NCBI GenBank assembly: GCA_963667425.1
Contig: OY763407.1
Coordinates: 1,674,001 to 1,738,000, forward strand
DNA from: G963667425 sp963667425 [NCBI: bacterium]
GTDB taxonomy: Bacteria > UBP6 > UBA1177
Length of the DNA stretch: 64,000 bases
Direction: 5' to 3'
Part shown: positions 43,081 to 53,100 of the stretch, in pieces
Layout of the letters: every line of letters starts with the position of its first letter
Position numbering within the stretch: position 1 is the first letter of the stretch
The notes under the pieces: generated by a model
Seen by the model: only the letters and a program-made list of their open reading frames with translations
Database searches by the model: none
Told to the model about the DNA's origin: nothing
Translations under genes and position numbers: made by a program

Positions 43081-43108
43081 TTGACAAAGATTTTCCTGAA
43101 AATAGAAT
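43081..43108 (+). promoter_or_regulatory. Promoter of the CDF-HflK operon
   Basis: Consensus TTGACA (43081-43086), 16-bp spacer, TAGAAT (43103-43108). The start would be near 43115, leaving a leader of about 68 nt that contains the hairpin at 43128-43151. Confidence 0.55.
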
Positions 43109-43127
43109 GACAGATAAGTTTTTCAAA

Positions 43128-43151
43128 ACAGAAAAGGAATCCCTTTTCTGT
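43128..43151 (+). promoter_or_regulatory. Leader hairpin of the CDF-HflK operon
   Basis: ACAGAAAAGG (43128-43137) and CCTTTTCTGT (43142-43151) form a perfect 10-bp stem with a 4-nt loop, ending 31 nt before the ATG and followed by a short T-run (ATTTTTG). It is terminator-like but inside the predicted leader, so an attenuator is possible. The divergent pckA gene excludes it from being that gene's terminator. Confidence 0.5.
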
Positions 43152-43182
43152 TGGAAATTTTTGATCTTTTATCGTGGTAAAC

Positions 43183-44925
43183 ATGAAAACAAAAGTTAAA
43201 GCTACATTCATATCGCTATTTATAATAACTGTAATATCAATTATTAAATTAATACTTTTTTATGCTTCAAACAGTTTTGCAGTTCTTTCTGAAGTATGGC
43301 ACAGTTTTTCAGATATAGGAACCACACTGCTCGTACTGCTGTCACTAATTGCAGCAGATAGAATAAAGGAAAAGAAACTAGCTGAAACAAATGAAAATCT
43401 ATCTGAAAACAAAAATAGATTTGTAAAATTAATAAAAAAAATAAATCCTGAAACGCTGGTTTCAATAATTATCAGCATAATACTTATCTTCGTATCCGCA
43501 TCTATTCTCTGGAAAGCTCTTTTCGGAAAATATGTTACCGTAAAAAATCCGCTTATAACAGGAGTTACATTTATTTTCCTCTCTTTTGCATCATATTTTA
43601 TATATAAATTTGAAAGCGGACTTGCAGAAAAGGAAAAATCCGAAGCAATCAAAGCGGATGCATTTCATAACAGAGCAGATATGGTAGTTTCTCTCTTCAC
43701 TGGAATAACACTTATTTTCTATTCGTTAGGATATAACTTTGATAGAATAACAGGAGGAATCACCGCCATTTTTATACTTTCATTTTCAATCGAAATGCTT
43801 ATCAATACAATTATCAGGGTAAAAGATCAGACAAAAAAGAACATAACTTTCAGTAGAATAATAATAGTCCTTTTCAGCGCAGAAACATACACCGGTTTTA
43901 TTAATTTTATACTAAAAATATCAGGCACATCAGAATCAGCTTCAGAAAGCATAAAAAATATTTTTCTTAAAATAAGAAAAATTGCAGGTGTGGCATTAAA
44001 AGTTATAATATTATCTCTCTTTTTAGGATATCTGTCGACCTCAATATACACTGTTGACACACAGGAAGAAGCATTGAAACTTCGTTTCGGCAATATTGTA
44101 AACAAAGATGAAACCATAAAACCGGGAATTCATCTGAAATTTCCATGGCCATTTGAATCTGTTGTCTGGATAAACACAAAACAGGTATTTTCAATAAACA
44201 TCGGTAATATCAACAAAGAAAAAAAACCTCGTCTCTGGTCTCTGGAACATGGAGACAGCATGCAGTTCATTTCGGGAGACAACAATTTCTTTCTGCCATA
44301 CATAATAATAAATTATAAAATATTAAATCCATATGACTGTTATCTCTTAAATCAGAACAGTGAAAAACTCCTTCAGGATATAAGCCTTCAAATATTTACA
44401 AGACACTTTGCATCCAGTGAATTTTACGACCTTGCAATATACAAAAGAAATGAACTTATAGAAAACTCAAAAAAAGAAATACAGCAGCATATGAACGAAC
44501 TTAAAAGCGGTCTTGAAATAACCACAATATCTATTGAAGATCTTCATCCGCCTGACAACATAAGTGATTCATTTGAAAAAGTTGTTGCGGCATATCAGGA
44601 GCAGCAGACAGCACTTAACAATGCTGAAAAATCAAAAAACAGCATGATACCTAAAGCAAGAGTAAATGCATACACATCTGTAAATGACGCAAAAACATAT
44701 TCAGCAGTAAAAATAGATAAAAGTACAGGAGAAGCTGAAAGCTATGAATTAAGAAAAAAACCTTACAATGAAAATAAAAAAATCGTCTCAAAAATAATGG
44801 AACTTCAGACAGCGGAAGAGACACTTACAAACAAGCCTAAAGTTCTTGCAGATCCTGAAACAGGAATCTCTTCGAAAATGATTTACATTGAAAAATTCGT
44901 AACCGGAAACAAAGGTATAAAATGA
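43183..44925 (+). CDS. Cation diffusion facilitator domain fused to HflK-type SPFH protein
   Basis: A 580-residue fusion. Residues 1-225 form a CDF-like transporter domain of about six membrane helices, with H40-x3-D44 in SEVWHSFSDIG and the matching D160/H163/D167 in KADAFHNRADMVV, the two intramembrane Zn/Fe-binding site halves. The cytoplasmic CDF domain is missing. After a further membrane helix (about 265-285), residues 290-530 form a band-7/SPFH domain of the HflK type (VDTQEEALKLRFGNIV, KPGIHLKFPWPFE). The start is ATG 43183; an in-frame GTG lies three codons upstream. It overlaps the hflC-like gene by ATGA. Confidence 0.88.
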   Translation: MKTKVKATFISLFIITVISIIKLILFYASNSFAVLSEVWHSFSDIGTTLLVLLSLIAADRIKEKKLAETNENLSENKNRFVKLIKKINPETLVSIIISIILIFVSASILWKALFGKYVTVKNPLITGVTFIFLSFASYFIYKFESGLAEKEKSEAIKADAFHNRADMVVSLFTGITLIFYSLGYNFDRITGGITAIFILSFSIEMLINTIIRVKDQTKKNITFSRIIIVLFSAETYTGFINFILKISGTSESASESIKNIFLKIRKIAGVALKVIILSLFLGYLSTSIYTVDTQEEALKLRFGNIVNKDETIKPGIHLKFPWPFESVVWINTKQVFSINIGNINKEKKPRLWSLEHGDSMQFISGDNNFFLPYIIINYKILNPYDCYLLNQNSEKLLQDISLQIFTRHFASSEFYDLAIYKRNELIENSKKEIQQHMNELKSGLEITTISIEDLHPPDNISDSFEKVVAAYQEQQTALNNAEKSKNSMIPKARVNAYTSVNDAKTYSAVKIDKSTGEAESYELRKKPYNENKKIVSKIMELQTAEETLTNKPKVLADPETGISSKMIYIEKFVTGNKGIK

Positions 44926-45812
44926 AAAAACTGTTAATAACATTGATTTTAATACAGCTTGCAGTAGCAGCAATCTATTTTTCAACATTTACAGTAGATG
45001 AAAAAGACTGGATTATAGTAACTCAGTTCGGCAAACCTGTAAGAATAGTAAAAGATGCAGGCTTATACATAAAAAGACCAGGATTCCTTCAGAAAATAAA
45101 TAAATTCGATAAAAGAACAAGAATCTTTGAAACTGAACCTATCCAGCTCCTTTTAGGAGACAAGAATCCAATAATAATAGAGTGCTATATTGCATGGAAA
45201 ATCAAAGATCCGTTAATGTTCTTTCAGACAATAGGATACGACAACATAAATGGGGAAAGAAAAGTTGGAGATATACTTAATTCACAGCTTGGAATAGTAT
45301 TTGGCGATTACAAAATAGAAAATATAATCAACACGGAAAAAGACAAAGTCAAACTCAGTGAAATAGAAGAGAGAATAAGAACAAATTCCACCGAAAATTC
45401 AGAAACAAAATATGGTATAACAATAAGCAAAATAGGTGTTCAGCGGATATCTTATCCGTCAATAGTTGTAAATGCCGTCTATGATAGAATGAAATCGGAA
45501 AGAAACAAAGAAGCTGAGAAACTTAAAGCAGAAGGAAAAGAAGTTGCAGATAAAATAAGATCTGATGCAACACTTGAAGCATCAACAATAAAATCAGAAG
45601 CAGAAAAAAAAGCACTTATAATAAAAGGGGAAGGCGAAAAAGAAGCAATGCAGATATACACAAAGGCATACAAAGAAGATCCTGAATTTTTTTACTTTCT
45701 CAATTCGCTGGAAACATACAAAAAAGTATTAAACGAAAATACAACATTGATACTTTCAACAAAATCCGAACTTTTTAAATATCTTGATCTTGATCAGAAA
45801 AAGGAGAAATAA
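44922..45812 (+). CDS. hflC: HflC-type SPFH membrane protein
   Basis: A 296-residue SPFH protein: N-terminal membrane anchor (about 4-22), then a band-7 domain (VDEKDWIIVTQFGKPVRIV, DAGLYIKRPGFLQKI, FDKRTRIFETEP), and a coiled coil with the typical RSDATLEASTIKSEAEK region and FFYFLNSLETYKKVL ending of HflC. In E. coli, HflK and HflC form a large cage around FtsH protease. It overlaps the upstream fusion gene by ATGA, and the second HflK-type gene follows within 2 bp. Confidence 0.92.
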   Translation: MKKLLITLILIQLAVAAIYFSTFTVDEKDWIIVTQFGKPVRIVKDAGLYIKRPGFLQKINKFDKRTRIFETEPIQLLLGDKNPIIIECYIAWKIKDPLMFFQTIGYDNINGERKVGDILNSQLGIVFGDYKIENIINTEKDKVKLSEIEERIRTNSTENSETKYGITISKIGVQRISYPSIVVNAVYDRMKSERNKEAEKLKAEGKEVADKIRSDATLEASTIKSEAEKKALIIKGEGEKEAMQIYTKAYKEDPEFFYFLNSLETYKKVLNENTTLILSTKSELFKYLDLDQKKEK

Positions 45813-45813
45813 A

Positions 45814-46776
45814 GTGTCGGAAATAAAACAAAATCTTAAATCCTCATTTGAGAAGTTAATATATTTCTATGTAAGATGGATACTTTTATTTTTTTTCTTT
45901 TTATACACTTTTACAGGCATATACAACGTAGAACAAAACGAAACAGGAATAGTCAAAAGATTTGGTAAAATCATCGACGACAACATTCAGCCTGGGCTTC
46001 ACTATGCACTGCCCTATCCTTTTGATGAAATTGTAAAAATATCAGTCAAACAAATGAAAACACTTACAATAAATGATTTTTCAAATGATGAATGGCCTGA
46101 AGGAAGCAAAGTTGCAGCTTATGTTGAAAAAACAAAATTAAGACCATATGTCATCTCAGCCGATAACAACATTGTAAACATAACATTAAACGTAAAATAC
46201 ACCATAAGCAAACCGGCAGATTACCTCTACAAAGTAGCAGAAATTGAAAACATCCTTTCAAACATCTGTGCATCAACAGTAGTTCATACAATCGCTGAAA
46301 TTCCTGTGGATGAAATACTTACATTTGGTAAAAAAAGGATAGAAAATACCGTTAAAACAGAATTTCAGAAACGGTTAAATGAAATAGAATCAGGCATATC
46401 AATATCTTTTGTTGAAATAAAGGATATAATGCCGCCATTTGAAATACAGAAAAACTTCAACCGTGTAATAAACGCAGAAGTTGAAAAAAAGAAAGACAGA
46501 AACAATGCCGAATCATTTCGCAACACAGCAGTGGCAGAGGCAAGATCTGAAGCAAACAAAATATTAAGTGAAGCACAGTCATACAAAAAGGAAAAAATAC
46601 TCATAGCGGAAGGAGCAGCAGAAAGATTTAAACTTCAGCTGGATGAATATAAAAAATCAAAAAACATAAACAGAAAGAAAATATACCTTGATTTCCTTCA
46701 GACAATATATCCGAAACTTAGAGAAATAAGATATATTGACAGCAAAACAGGAAAAGAAAAACTGCTAACATTATAG
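45814..46776 (+). CDS. hflK: HflK-type SPFH membrane protein
   Basis: A 320-residue SPFH protein with one membrane helix (about 24-42), YNVEQNETGIVKRFGKI and QPGLHYALPYPFDEI as HflK-like band-7 features, and a C-terminal coiled coil (FRNTAVAEARSEANKIL). The GTG at 45814 is chosen because AAGGAG is 7 nt upstream; the open frame further upstream lies in hflC. This is the third SPFH gene in the operon and resembles the SPFH half of the first, so the cell may assemble cages with or without the transporter-fused subunit. Confidence 0.88.
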   Translation: MSEIKQNLKSSFEKLIYFYVRWILLFFFFLYTFTGIYNVEQNETGIVKRFGKIIDDNIQPGLHYALPYPFDEIVKISVKQMKTLTINDFSNDEWPEGSKVAAYVEKTKLRPYVISADNNIVNITLNVKYTISKPADYLYKVAEIENILSNICASTVVHTIAEIPVDEILTFGKKRIENTVKTEFQKRLNEIESGISISFVEIKDIMPPFEIQKNFNRVINAEVEKKKDRNNAESFRNTAVAEARSEANKILSEAQSYKKEKILIAEGAAERFKLQLDEYKKSKNINRKKIYLDFLQTIYPKLREIRYIDSKTGKEKLLTL

Positions 46777-46786
46777 AGAGGAAAAC

Positions 46787-47350
46787 ATGAAAGTCATAGC
46801 ATTTAACGGAAGCGCACGTTCAGGCGGAAATACAGCTCTAATGATAAAAACCGTTTTTGAAGAACTTGAAAAAGAAGGAATTGAAACAGAAATGATAGAA
46901 TTCTCAGGCAAAACCATCAAAGGATGCACTGCCTGCGGATACTGCTCAAAAGAAAAAAAGTGCATAATCAAAGACGAACTCAACGAATGGGCAGAAAAAA
47001 TAGGAAACGCCGACGGAATGATACTTGGCTCACCAACCTACTTTGCAGATATGACCCCTGAAACAAAAGCATTCATCGATAGAGTTGGCAGACTATGCAG
47101 AATAAACGGTTACATAAAACACAAAGTAGGCGCATCCATCGTAGCAGTAAGAAGAGCAGGAGCAATAAATGCATTTGACTCAATGAACCACTTCTTTCAG
47201 ATCAACGAAGCATTTCTTGCAGGATCTACATACTGGAATATAGGCTTCGGATTAAATAAAGGTGATTTTTTAAACGATGAAGAAGGAATCACAACAATGA
47301 AAAACCTTGGAAAAAACATTGCATGGTTCCTAAAAAACCTAAAACACTAA
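46787..47350 (+). CDS. NADPH-dependent FMN reductase-like flavodoxin-fold protein
   Basis: A 187-residue flavodoxin-fold oxidoreductase. FNGSARSGGNTALM is the phosphate loop for FMN, CTACGYC (CxxCxxC) with a fourth Cys in KKCIIKDEL resembles the iron-sulfur flavoprotein family, and GSPTYFADMTPETKAFIDR is the standard second block. An [Fe-S]-flavin electron carrier is plausible in an anaerobe. GAGG lies before the ATG, 10 bp after the SPFH gene, so it is likely part of that operon. It ends in a 4-bp convergent overlap. Confidence 0.9.
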   Translation: MKVIAFNGSARSGGNTALMIKTVFEELEKEGIETEMIEFSGKTIKGCTACGYCSKEKKCIIKDELNEWAEKIGNADGMILGSPTYFADMTPETKAFIDRVGRLCRINGYIKHKVGASIVAVRRAGAINAFDSMNHFFQINEAFLAGSTYWNIGFGLNKGDFLNDEEGITTMKNLGKNIAWFLKNLKH

Positions 47351-48312
47351 GGATTGTGAAGAAGATGGACAAAAGTATTAAAACTTTCTCTATCAAAATG
47401 ACTTAACATATTCTCCTTCATAATCTGCAAAGCCTCAAAAGCATTCAAAGCAGGCTTATAAGACCTTTCAGCAGTAAGAGCATCAAAAATATCAGCAATA
47501 ACACCAATCTTACCAAAAGGCGTTATATCATTTCCTGAAAGTCCTCTGGGATAACCATTACCATCGTCACGCTCATGATGCTGCATAATAATAGACTCAA
47601 TCTCAGGAGAATTAAGACCAGCCGCCTTAAACATCTTATAACCAAGATAAGGATGACGCTTCATAACCTTCATCTCATCATCAGTCAGACGGGCAGGCTT
47701 ATTAATGATTTCAGCCGGAATTTTAGTCTTACCAAGATCATGAAGAAAATATCCTGCACCAATCGATTTAAGATCCATCGATTTATTACCGCCAAAAATT
47801 TTACCAAGTAACATTGTACCAAGAATACCAACATTAACAGAATGCGTATAAGTATAAAAATCATGATCCGTAATAGCCAGAAGATGACTATTAACATCCT
47901 TATGATCCAGAATCACCTCAACAACATCCTTAATTTCTTCAGTTGAAGAAACCAGAGCAGAAGTATTCGGATTCTCCATAAGCTTATATAAAATCTTTGT
48001 AGACTCCTGATGAATAGCCGTAGCCTTTTCCTTAGGAGAACCATGTTTAATAACATCCTTAAACGAAGTTGAAACAAGCTTTTCAGAATCCCATGGAGCA
48101 GCTTTCTCACTTGGACGATGGCTTAAAGTATCAACAACATTCTTGGAAATCCAGCTCTTTGAAAGATCTATCAAAAGCTCCTTTCCCATAAAATCACGTT
48201 TCAAAACATCAAGCTGTTCATCCGTTTCAATCATAAAACCGCCAGAAGAAGAATTGTCAGTCAAAACGAACATTCCCTTCTTTAAAATATCCCATGAAAC
48301 TTTAGTTTTCAT
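47347..48312 (-). CDS. HD-GYP domain protein (putative c-di-GMP phosphodiesterase)
   Basis: A 321-residue protein with a DUF3391-like N-terminal region (VSWDILKKGMFVL) and a canonical HD-GYP domain: YTHSVNVG, FLHDLGKTKIP, KRHPYLGYKM, QHHERDDGNGYPRGLSG and ADIFDALTAERSYK. All metal ligands and the GYP signature are present, unlike the GYI variant at 35132. It is predicted to hydrolyse cyclic di-GMP, which may tie in with pilus control. The ATG at 48312 is 8 nt from GAGGGG. Confidence 0.93.
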   Translation of the reverse strand: MKTKVSWDILKKGMFVLTDNSSSGGFMIETDEQLDVLKRDFMGKELLIDLSKSWISKNVVDTLSHRPSEKAAPWDSEKLVSTSFKDVIKHGSPKEKATAIHQESTKILYKLMENPNTSALVSSTEEIKDVVEVILDHKDVNSHLLAITDHDFYTYTHSVNVGILGTMLLGKIFGGNKSMDLKSIGAGYFLHDLGKTKIPAEIINKPARLTDDEMKVMKRHPYLGYKMFKAAGLNSPEIESIIMQHHERDDGNGYPRGLSGNDITPFGKIGVIADIFDALTAERSYKPALNAFEALQIMKENMLSHFDRESFNTFVHLLHNP

Positions 48313-48401
48313 AAAATGCACCCCTCAGAAAAAAGACAAAAGCAATAAAATATAAAGGATTTAAAGAATTAAATCAAAAAAAGCATGAGCATCATAAAAA
48401 T

Positions 48402-50039
48402 TCATTTACATTTGTTTTTATCTATAAGATCTTTTGCGGCAAGTCTGTTTTGTCTGGAGTTGCTGTCACCCATCATTCTTGCAAGTTCTTCGTAACGTTC
48501 TTCATGCTCAGGAATTGCAATTTCTGAAGATATCTCATCTGATGATGATTTTCTTACAACAAAATGTCTGTCTGCCGCCGCCGCTGTCTGAGGAAAGTGA
48601 GTAACAACTATTATTTGATTTCTTTTTGATGTTTCGGCAAGTTCTGCTGCTGCTATTGATGCTGTTTCTCCACCAATATTGGAATCAATTTCATCAAAAA
48701 GTATAAATTTGCCTTTTGAATTATCTATAAGCTTGAATGCAAGAAGAAGCCTTGAAAGTTCACCTCCTGAAAGTTTTTTTATTGAATAGAGTTCTTCCGA
48801 ACCTATTGTGTTTACAACAAAAGTAATATCATCTTTTCCAGTTTCAGTAAAATCTTCTGCCGCAAGAACCTGCGCCTCAAATCTTACTCCTCTCATTCCG
48901 AATCTTTTTAGCATTGTTTCTATTTCTTTAGATAGAATTTCAGCAGCTTTTTCTCTTTTTGATGTAAGTTCTGCCGCTTTTGCTTCAAGTTCAGGAACTA
49001 TTTTTGCTATTTTGCCTGTGTTAATTTCTATTTTAAAAGGAGTTTCATAGAGGTCATCAAGTTCTTTTTTCATTTTGGAAAATTTCTCAAGAAGCTCTTT
49101 TGCAGTTCCAACTGAATGTTTCATTAAAAGAGAATTTATTTTTCCAAGTCTTTCTTTGGAATTTTCATCTATTTCTTCGGTGTCAAATGTTGATATTTTT
49201 TCATAAACTGCTTTTTCAATATCTTCAGCTTCAATAAGAAGTGATTCTATTCTTTCATCTAGTTCTTTTGAATTTATAAGTCTTGCAAGAGGTGATGCAG
49301 CTCTTGATGCTGCCGAAAGTCCACTGTTGATATGACTGAAAGATTCTGAGATGGTTTGAAGATAACGTATTATATTTTCTCTATTTTCAGATAAAGTTAC
49401 TTTTTCTTCAAGCTCAGTTTCCTCATTTTCTTCGGGAGCAATGTTTTCTATTTCATTAACCTGATATTCAAGATACTCCCGATGAGCAGGGTCATCTTTT
49501 GCTTTTAAAGCTTCTATTTCCTTCTTAAGTGAGTGATATTTATTATAAAGATTTCTGTATTCTTCAAGCTTGTTTTGAGAACCACAATACTGATCTACAA
49601 TTTTAAGCTGATAGCTTTTCTTGAAAAGCTCGCGGTTTTCAAACTGGCTGCTTATTTCAATAAGTTCTCCGGTAAGTGTCTCAAAAGTTTTTGAAGAGAC
49701 CATTGTTCCATTTATATAACAGGTGTTACGTGAACCGGTTATTCTTCTGAAAAGAAGCTTATTGTGATCTTCAGGTTCTATATCAAGATTCAGAAGATTT
49801 GCTTTTAATTCTTCATCAGTATCTTCTATTTCAATAAGAGCAGCTATTTCTCCACGGTCACCCCACTTCCCAGCCATATTGCCGGAACCTTTATCTCCCT
49901 GAAGCATCTTAAAAACAGATACAAAAAGAGATTTACCGCTTCCTGTTTCTCCTGTTACAACATTGAAATATGGAGAAAGCTCAATTTCTGAAGAGGGAAT
50001 TATGAGAAAATTCTTCATAGAGACAGAAATTATTTTCAT
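48402..50039 (-). CDS. recN: DNA repair protein RecN
   Basis: A 545-residue SMC-like ATPase for double-strand break repair. Walker A is VTGETGSGKS near residue 28. Two long coiled coils follow (about 150-340), then the signature KLSGGELSRLLLAFK near 432 and Walker B FILFDEIDSNIGGET, with the THFPQ switch. Length fits RecN. GGAG stands 6 nt before the ATG. It lies 108 bp downstream of the GH13 gene on the same strand. No clear LexA-type operator was recognised. Confidence 0.95.
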   Translation of the reverse strand: MKIISVSMKNFLIIPSSEIELSPYFNVVTGETGSGKSLFVSVFKMLQGDKGSGNMAGKWGDRGEIAALIEIEDTDEELKANLLNLDIEPEDHNKLLFRRITGSRNTCYINGTMVSSKTFETLTGELIEISSQFENRELFKKSYQLKIVDQYCGSQNKLEEYRNLYNKYHSLKKEIEALKAKDDPAHREYLEYQVNEIENIAPEENEETELEEKVTLSENRENIIRYLQTISESFSHINSGLSAASRAASPLARLINSKELDERIESLLIEAEDIEKAVYEKISTFDTEEIDENSKERLGKINSLLMKHSVGTAKELLEKFSKMKKELDDLYETPFKIEINTGKIAKIVPELEAKAAELTSKREKAAEILSKEIETMLKRFGMRGVRFEAQVLAAEDFTETGKDDITFVVNTIGSEELYSIKKLSGGELSRLLLAFKLIDNSKGKFILFDEIDSNIGGETASIAAAELAETSKRNQIIVVTHFPQTAAAADRHFVVRKSSSDEISSEIAIPEHEERYEELARMMGDSNSRQNRLAAKDLIDKNKCK

Positions 50040-50147
50040 TTAAAGCTCCAAAATAAAAACTGCGCCAATTTAACAATGTTATTAAAATTTGTCCAATTTT
50101 TAAGAAGATGAAAGTTTAATGTAGAATATTAGACTACCTTTTTATTG

Positions 50148-53100
50148 CTATTTAGCTTTTGGTTTTCTCTTATGTTTCTTAAGTTTGAGATGAACAACAG
50201 TTTCCTGTGTCTGATAGCCTGATTTTTCAGCAGCTTCATTAAAAGCAACTATTTTTTCAAGCATCTGTTCCTGTTTTGCAGGAATTGCTCCATCAAGAAT
50301 ATCAATTATAAAAAGTCCGGCAAGAAGTTTTTCAAAAGATTCCTTGTTGAAATACTCAGTTCCCTGATATGTATTTATTCTTGCTGTTTTTCTAACATAT
50401 GGAGATTTAAACATCTCTTCAGTTATTTCCGCAATATTCTTTTTTGAAGGAAGTGCGCCTTCAAAAGCAAGGAAAGACTTAATGTAACTAAGCTGATGAT
50501 CAGCATGAAGTTCTGACATTCCACATTCTATAAGAACATTTTTAACAGCTTCATCAAGCATATGTTTTTCGAAAAGTCTAAGTGCACGGCATTTATCAGT
50601 ATCTTTTGCCGCATCTCCTATATTTTTTATAAAACTCCATACAAGAATAACCAGATTATAAAATTTATCATCAGAAACATTACTTAACAGATAATCTTTA
50701 ACTTCGCCTTTTTTATATTTATCCACAATCGAAGGAAGTTGAACGATTCCTGATATAGCATCCAGAGGTAAATCGGATTTTTTAAATTCAGAACTATCAT
50801 ATTCAGCAAGTTTTGTCATAAACTCAAGATAGCTTTTTTCCATTTCATTTGATTCAGTTTTTTTAATTTTCTTTTTCTCGCTCCTTATCTTGCGAAGATT
50901 TAAAAGAGTATCTTTATTTACAAGTTTCCCGAAAAGGAAATGAAGTTCTTTAAGGCCAATAAGTTTTGCTTCTTTCTTTATACTTTTTACCCCTTTGCCG
51001 CTAAGTTCTGCACAAAGTTTTCCATAGTGTGAAAACTCATTATCCTGAACTTCTCTGAAATTGAGATAAACGGCATATTTAAAAGCATCAAGATTTACAA
51101 AAAAGCCTTTTTCCCTGATTTCCTTGCTGCTTTTTATATATTCCAGACCAGTATTATGGTTTTCAAAAATCACATAATGGTCATCTCTATCTGAAAGATC
51201 AAAAGAGTCTCCAAGAGTAGTTTTTTCAAAAACATCACCTTCCATATCCATGTTCTTTTTAGGTGCAGCCTCTTTGATCCAGCCGGTTGATGTTGTAAAT
51301 TTATTGTTATAAACAACAAGCGAATGGGCCCCGTTAAAAGAATTACTGTATGCAATAAGATCATTGCAAATTTCATGACCATTCATAACATCATAATACT
51401 GAAAATTTTCAACAGAAGAGAACAGATATCTCTTGTGAAGAAGAGGGAAAATCTCTCTTTCATGCCTTGCAACAAGCTGCCAGTCAACCTGTTCATTCCA
51501 GTAAGCTTTTCTGTATTCCATACCATATTTTTCAGTAAAACCTTCTATCTGACCATGACCAAACATCGGAAGACCCGGAATAGTTGACATTACAGTACAT
51601 ACACCGAAATATTTATCATCTTTACCGAATTGAGCAACAGCAGTTTCTTCATCAGGATTGTTCATGAAATTTACATATCTCTGAAGAATTCTTGGATCAT
51701 ATTCAAGAACATTTTTTATAGATTCTCTGAACTTAGCATTATCCTCATCCTTCATAAAATGCATAAATGCACTGTTATAAACCCTGTGCATACCTAAAGT
51801 TCTTACAAAATAACCTTCCATAAACCAGAAAGCTTCAGCAAGAAGAAGCGTATCAGGAACTTCCTGAGCCACTCTTTCAACAACTTCTGTCCAGAACTCT
51901 TTTGGGAAAGCTGTATCAAACTGCTCCCTCGTCATAGCATAATCCGCTCTTGTAGGAATATCACCGCCAGTACCTGGTTTAGGGAACCAAAGCCTCTGAT
52001 AATGTTTTTTAGCTAAAGTCATAGCGGCATCAAAGCGGATAACAGGAAACTTTCTTGCAATAGAAATAATTGTTCTTATAACAGCTTCTCTAACTTCATA
52101 ATTAAGATAATTAAGCTGAGCAGTATCATTCCACGGCATACTTGTTCCATCATTTCCATGATAAATATAACGGACATCGCCATTAGTGTAATCGACTCTC
52201 TTAAAAACAACGGCGGCATCAGTCTTATCATAATAATGATCTTCAATATAAATACCGATACCATCCTTTCTTGAAAGATTTATTCCATTAAAAGTATAAT
52301 TGGGATACGGTTTTTGTCTTAAACTTAAAAACCAGTCAGGGTGATTTTCAACCCAGCGGCTATCAACAGCCATGTGATTAGGAACCATATCGGAAGCAAG
52401 TCTTATATGATACTTATCAGCCATAGCCTTAAGCTTGTTGTAACCATCTTCACCACCAAGATCTTCAGCAATTACATAATCATAAAGAGAATATGCACTT
52501 GCCGCAGCCTCAGGATTTCCACAAAGCTTTTTGACAGTTTCAGAAGCCCTACCCCTTTCCCAAATACCAATAAGCCATAAAACCGTGAAGCCCTTGGCAG
52601 CAAGTTTTCGAATTTCCTCTTCAGGAATATCACCAAGTGTAGTTATTTTTTTTCTATAATCCTTGGAAAGCTGATCAAGCCATACGTAAGTGCTTTTTGC
52701 GATCATAACAACTCTGGGCATCCAATCCTTGTCCGGGCTGTAATTTTCATAATCAGGATAGTCATCACTATGTTTGAAAGTAATAACCTCCATTTCACCT
52801 GGACCACCAAAACCCATTTTTTCTTCTTCTCTTATGAAATCAAGATTGGAAAGAAGTCTTGAATAAAACTCGCCAAGAATATCAACACCCCATTCGCTGG
52901 CCATATAACTAAGCTGATCTCTAAGAGAATGGGGATGTCTTATGATAGGCTCAAGAATGAAATCAATAATATTTTTCTTAGCAGGACCAAAACCCTCTTT
53001 ACCATTAAAAAACTTTTTATAATGATCCATCATATCAATATAACCGGCGTCAAGCAGTTTTGAATCATCAAAAAGCTCAGCATAAGGCCTGAGAGCAGGA

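Noticed and set aside
43128-43151. Terminator for pckA
   Set aside because: pckA is transcribed away from this hairpin, so it lies upstream of that gene.
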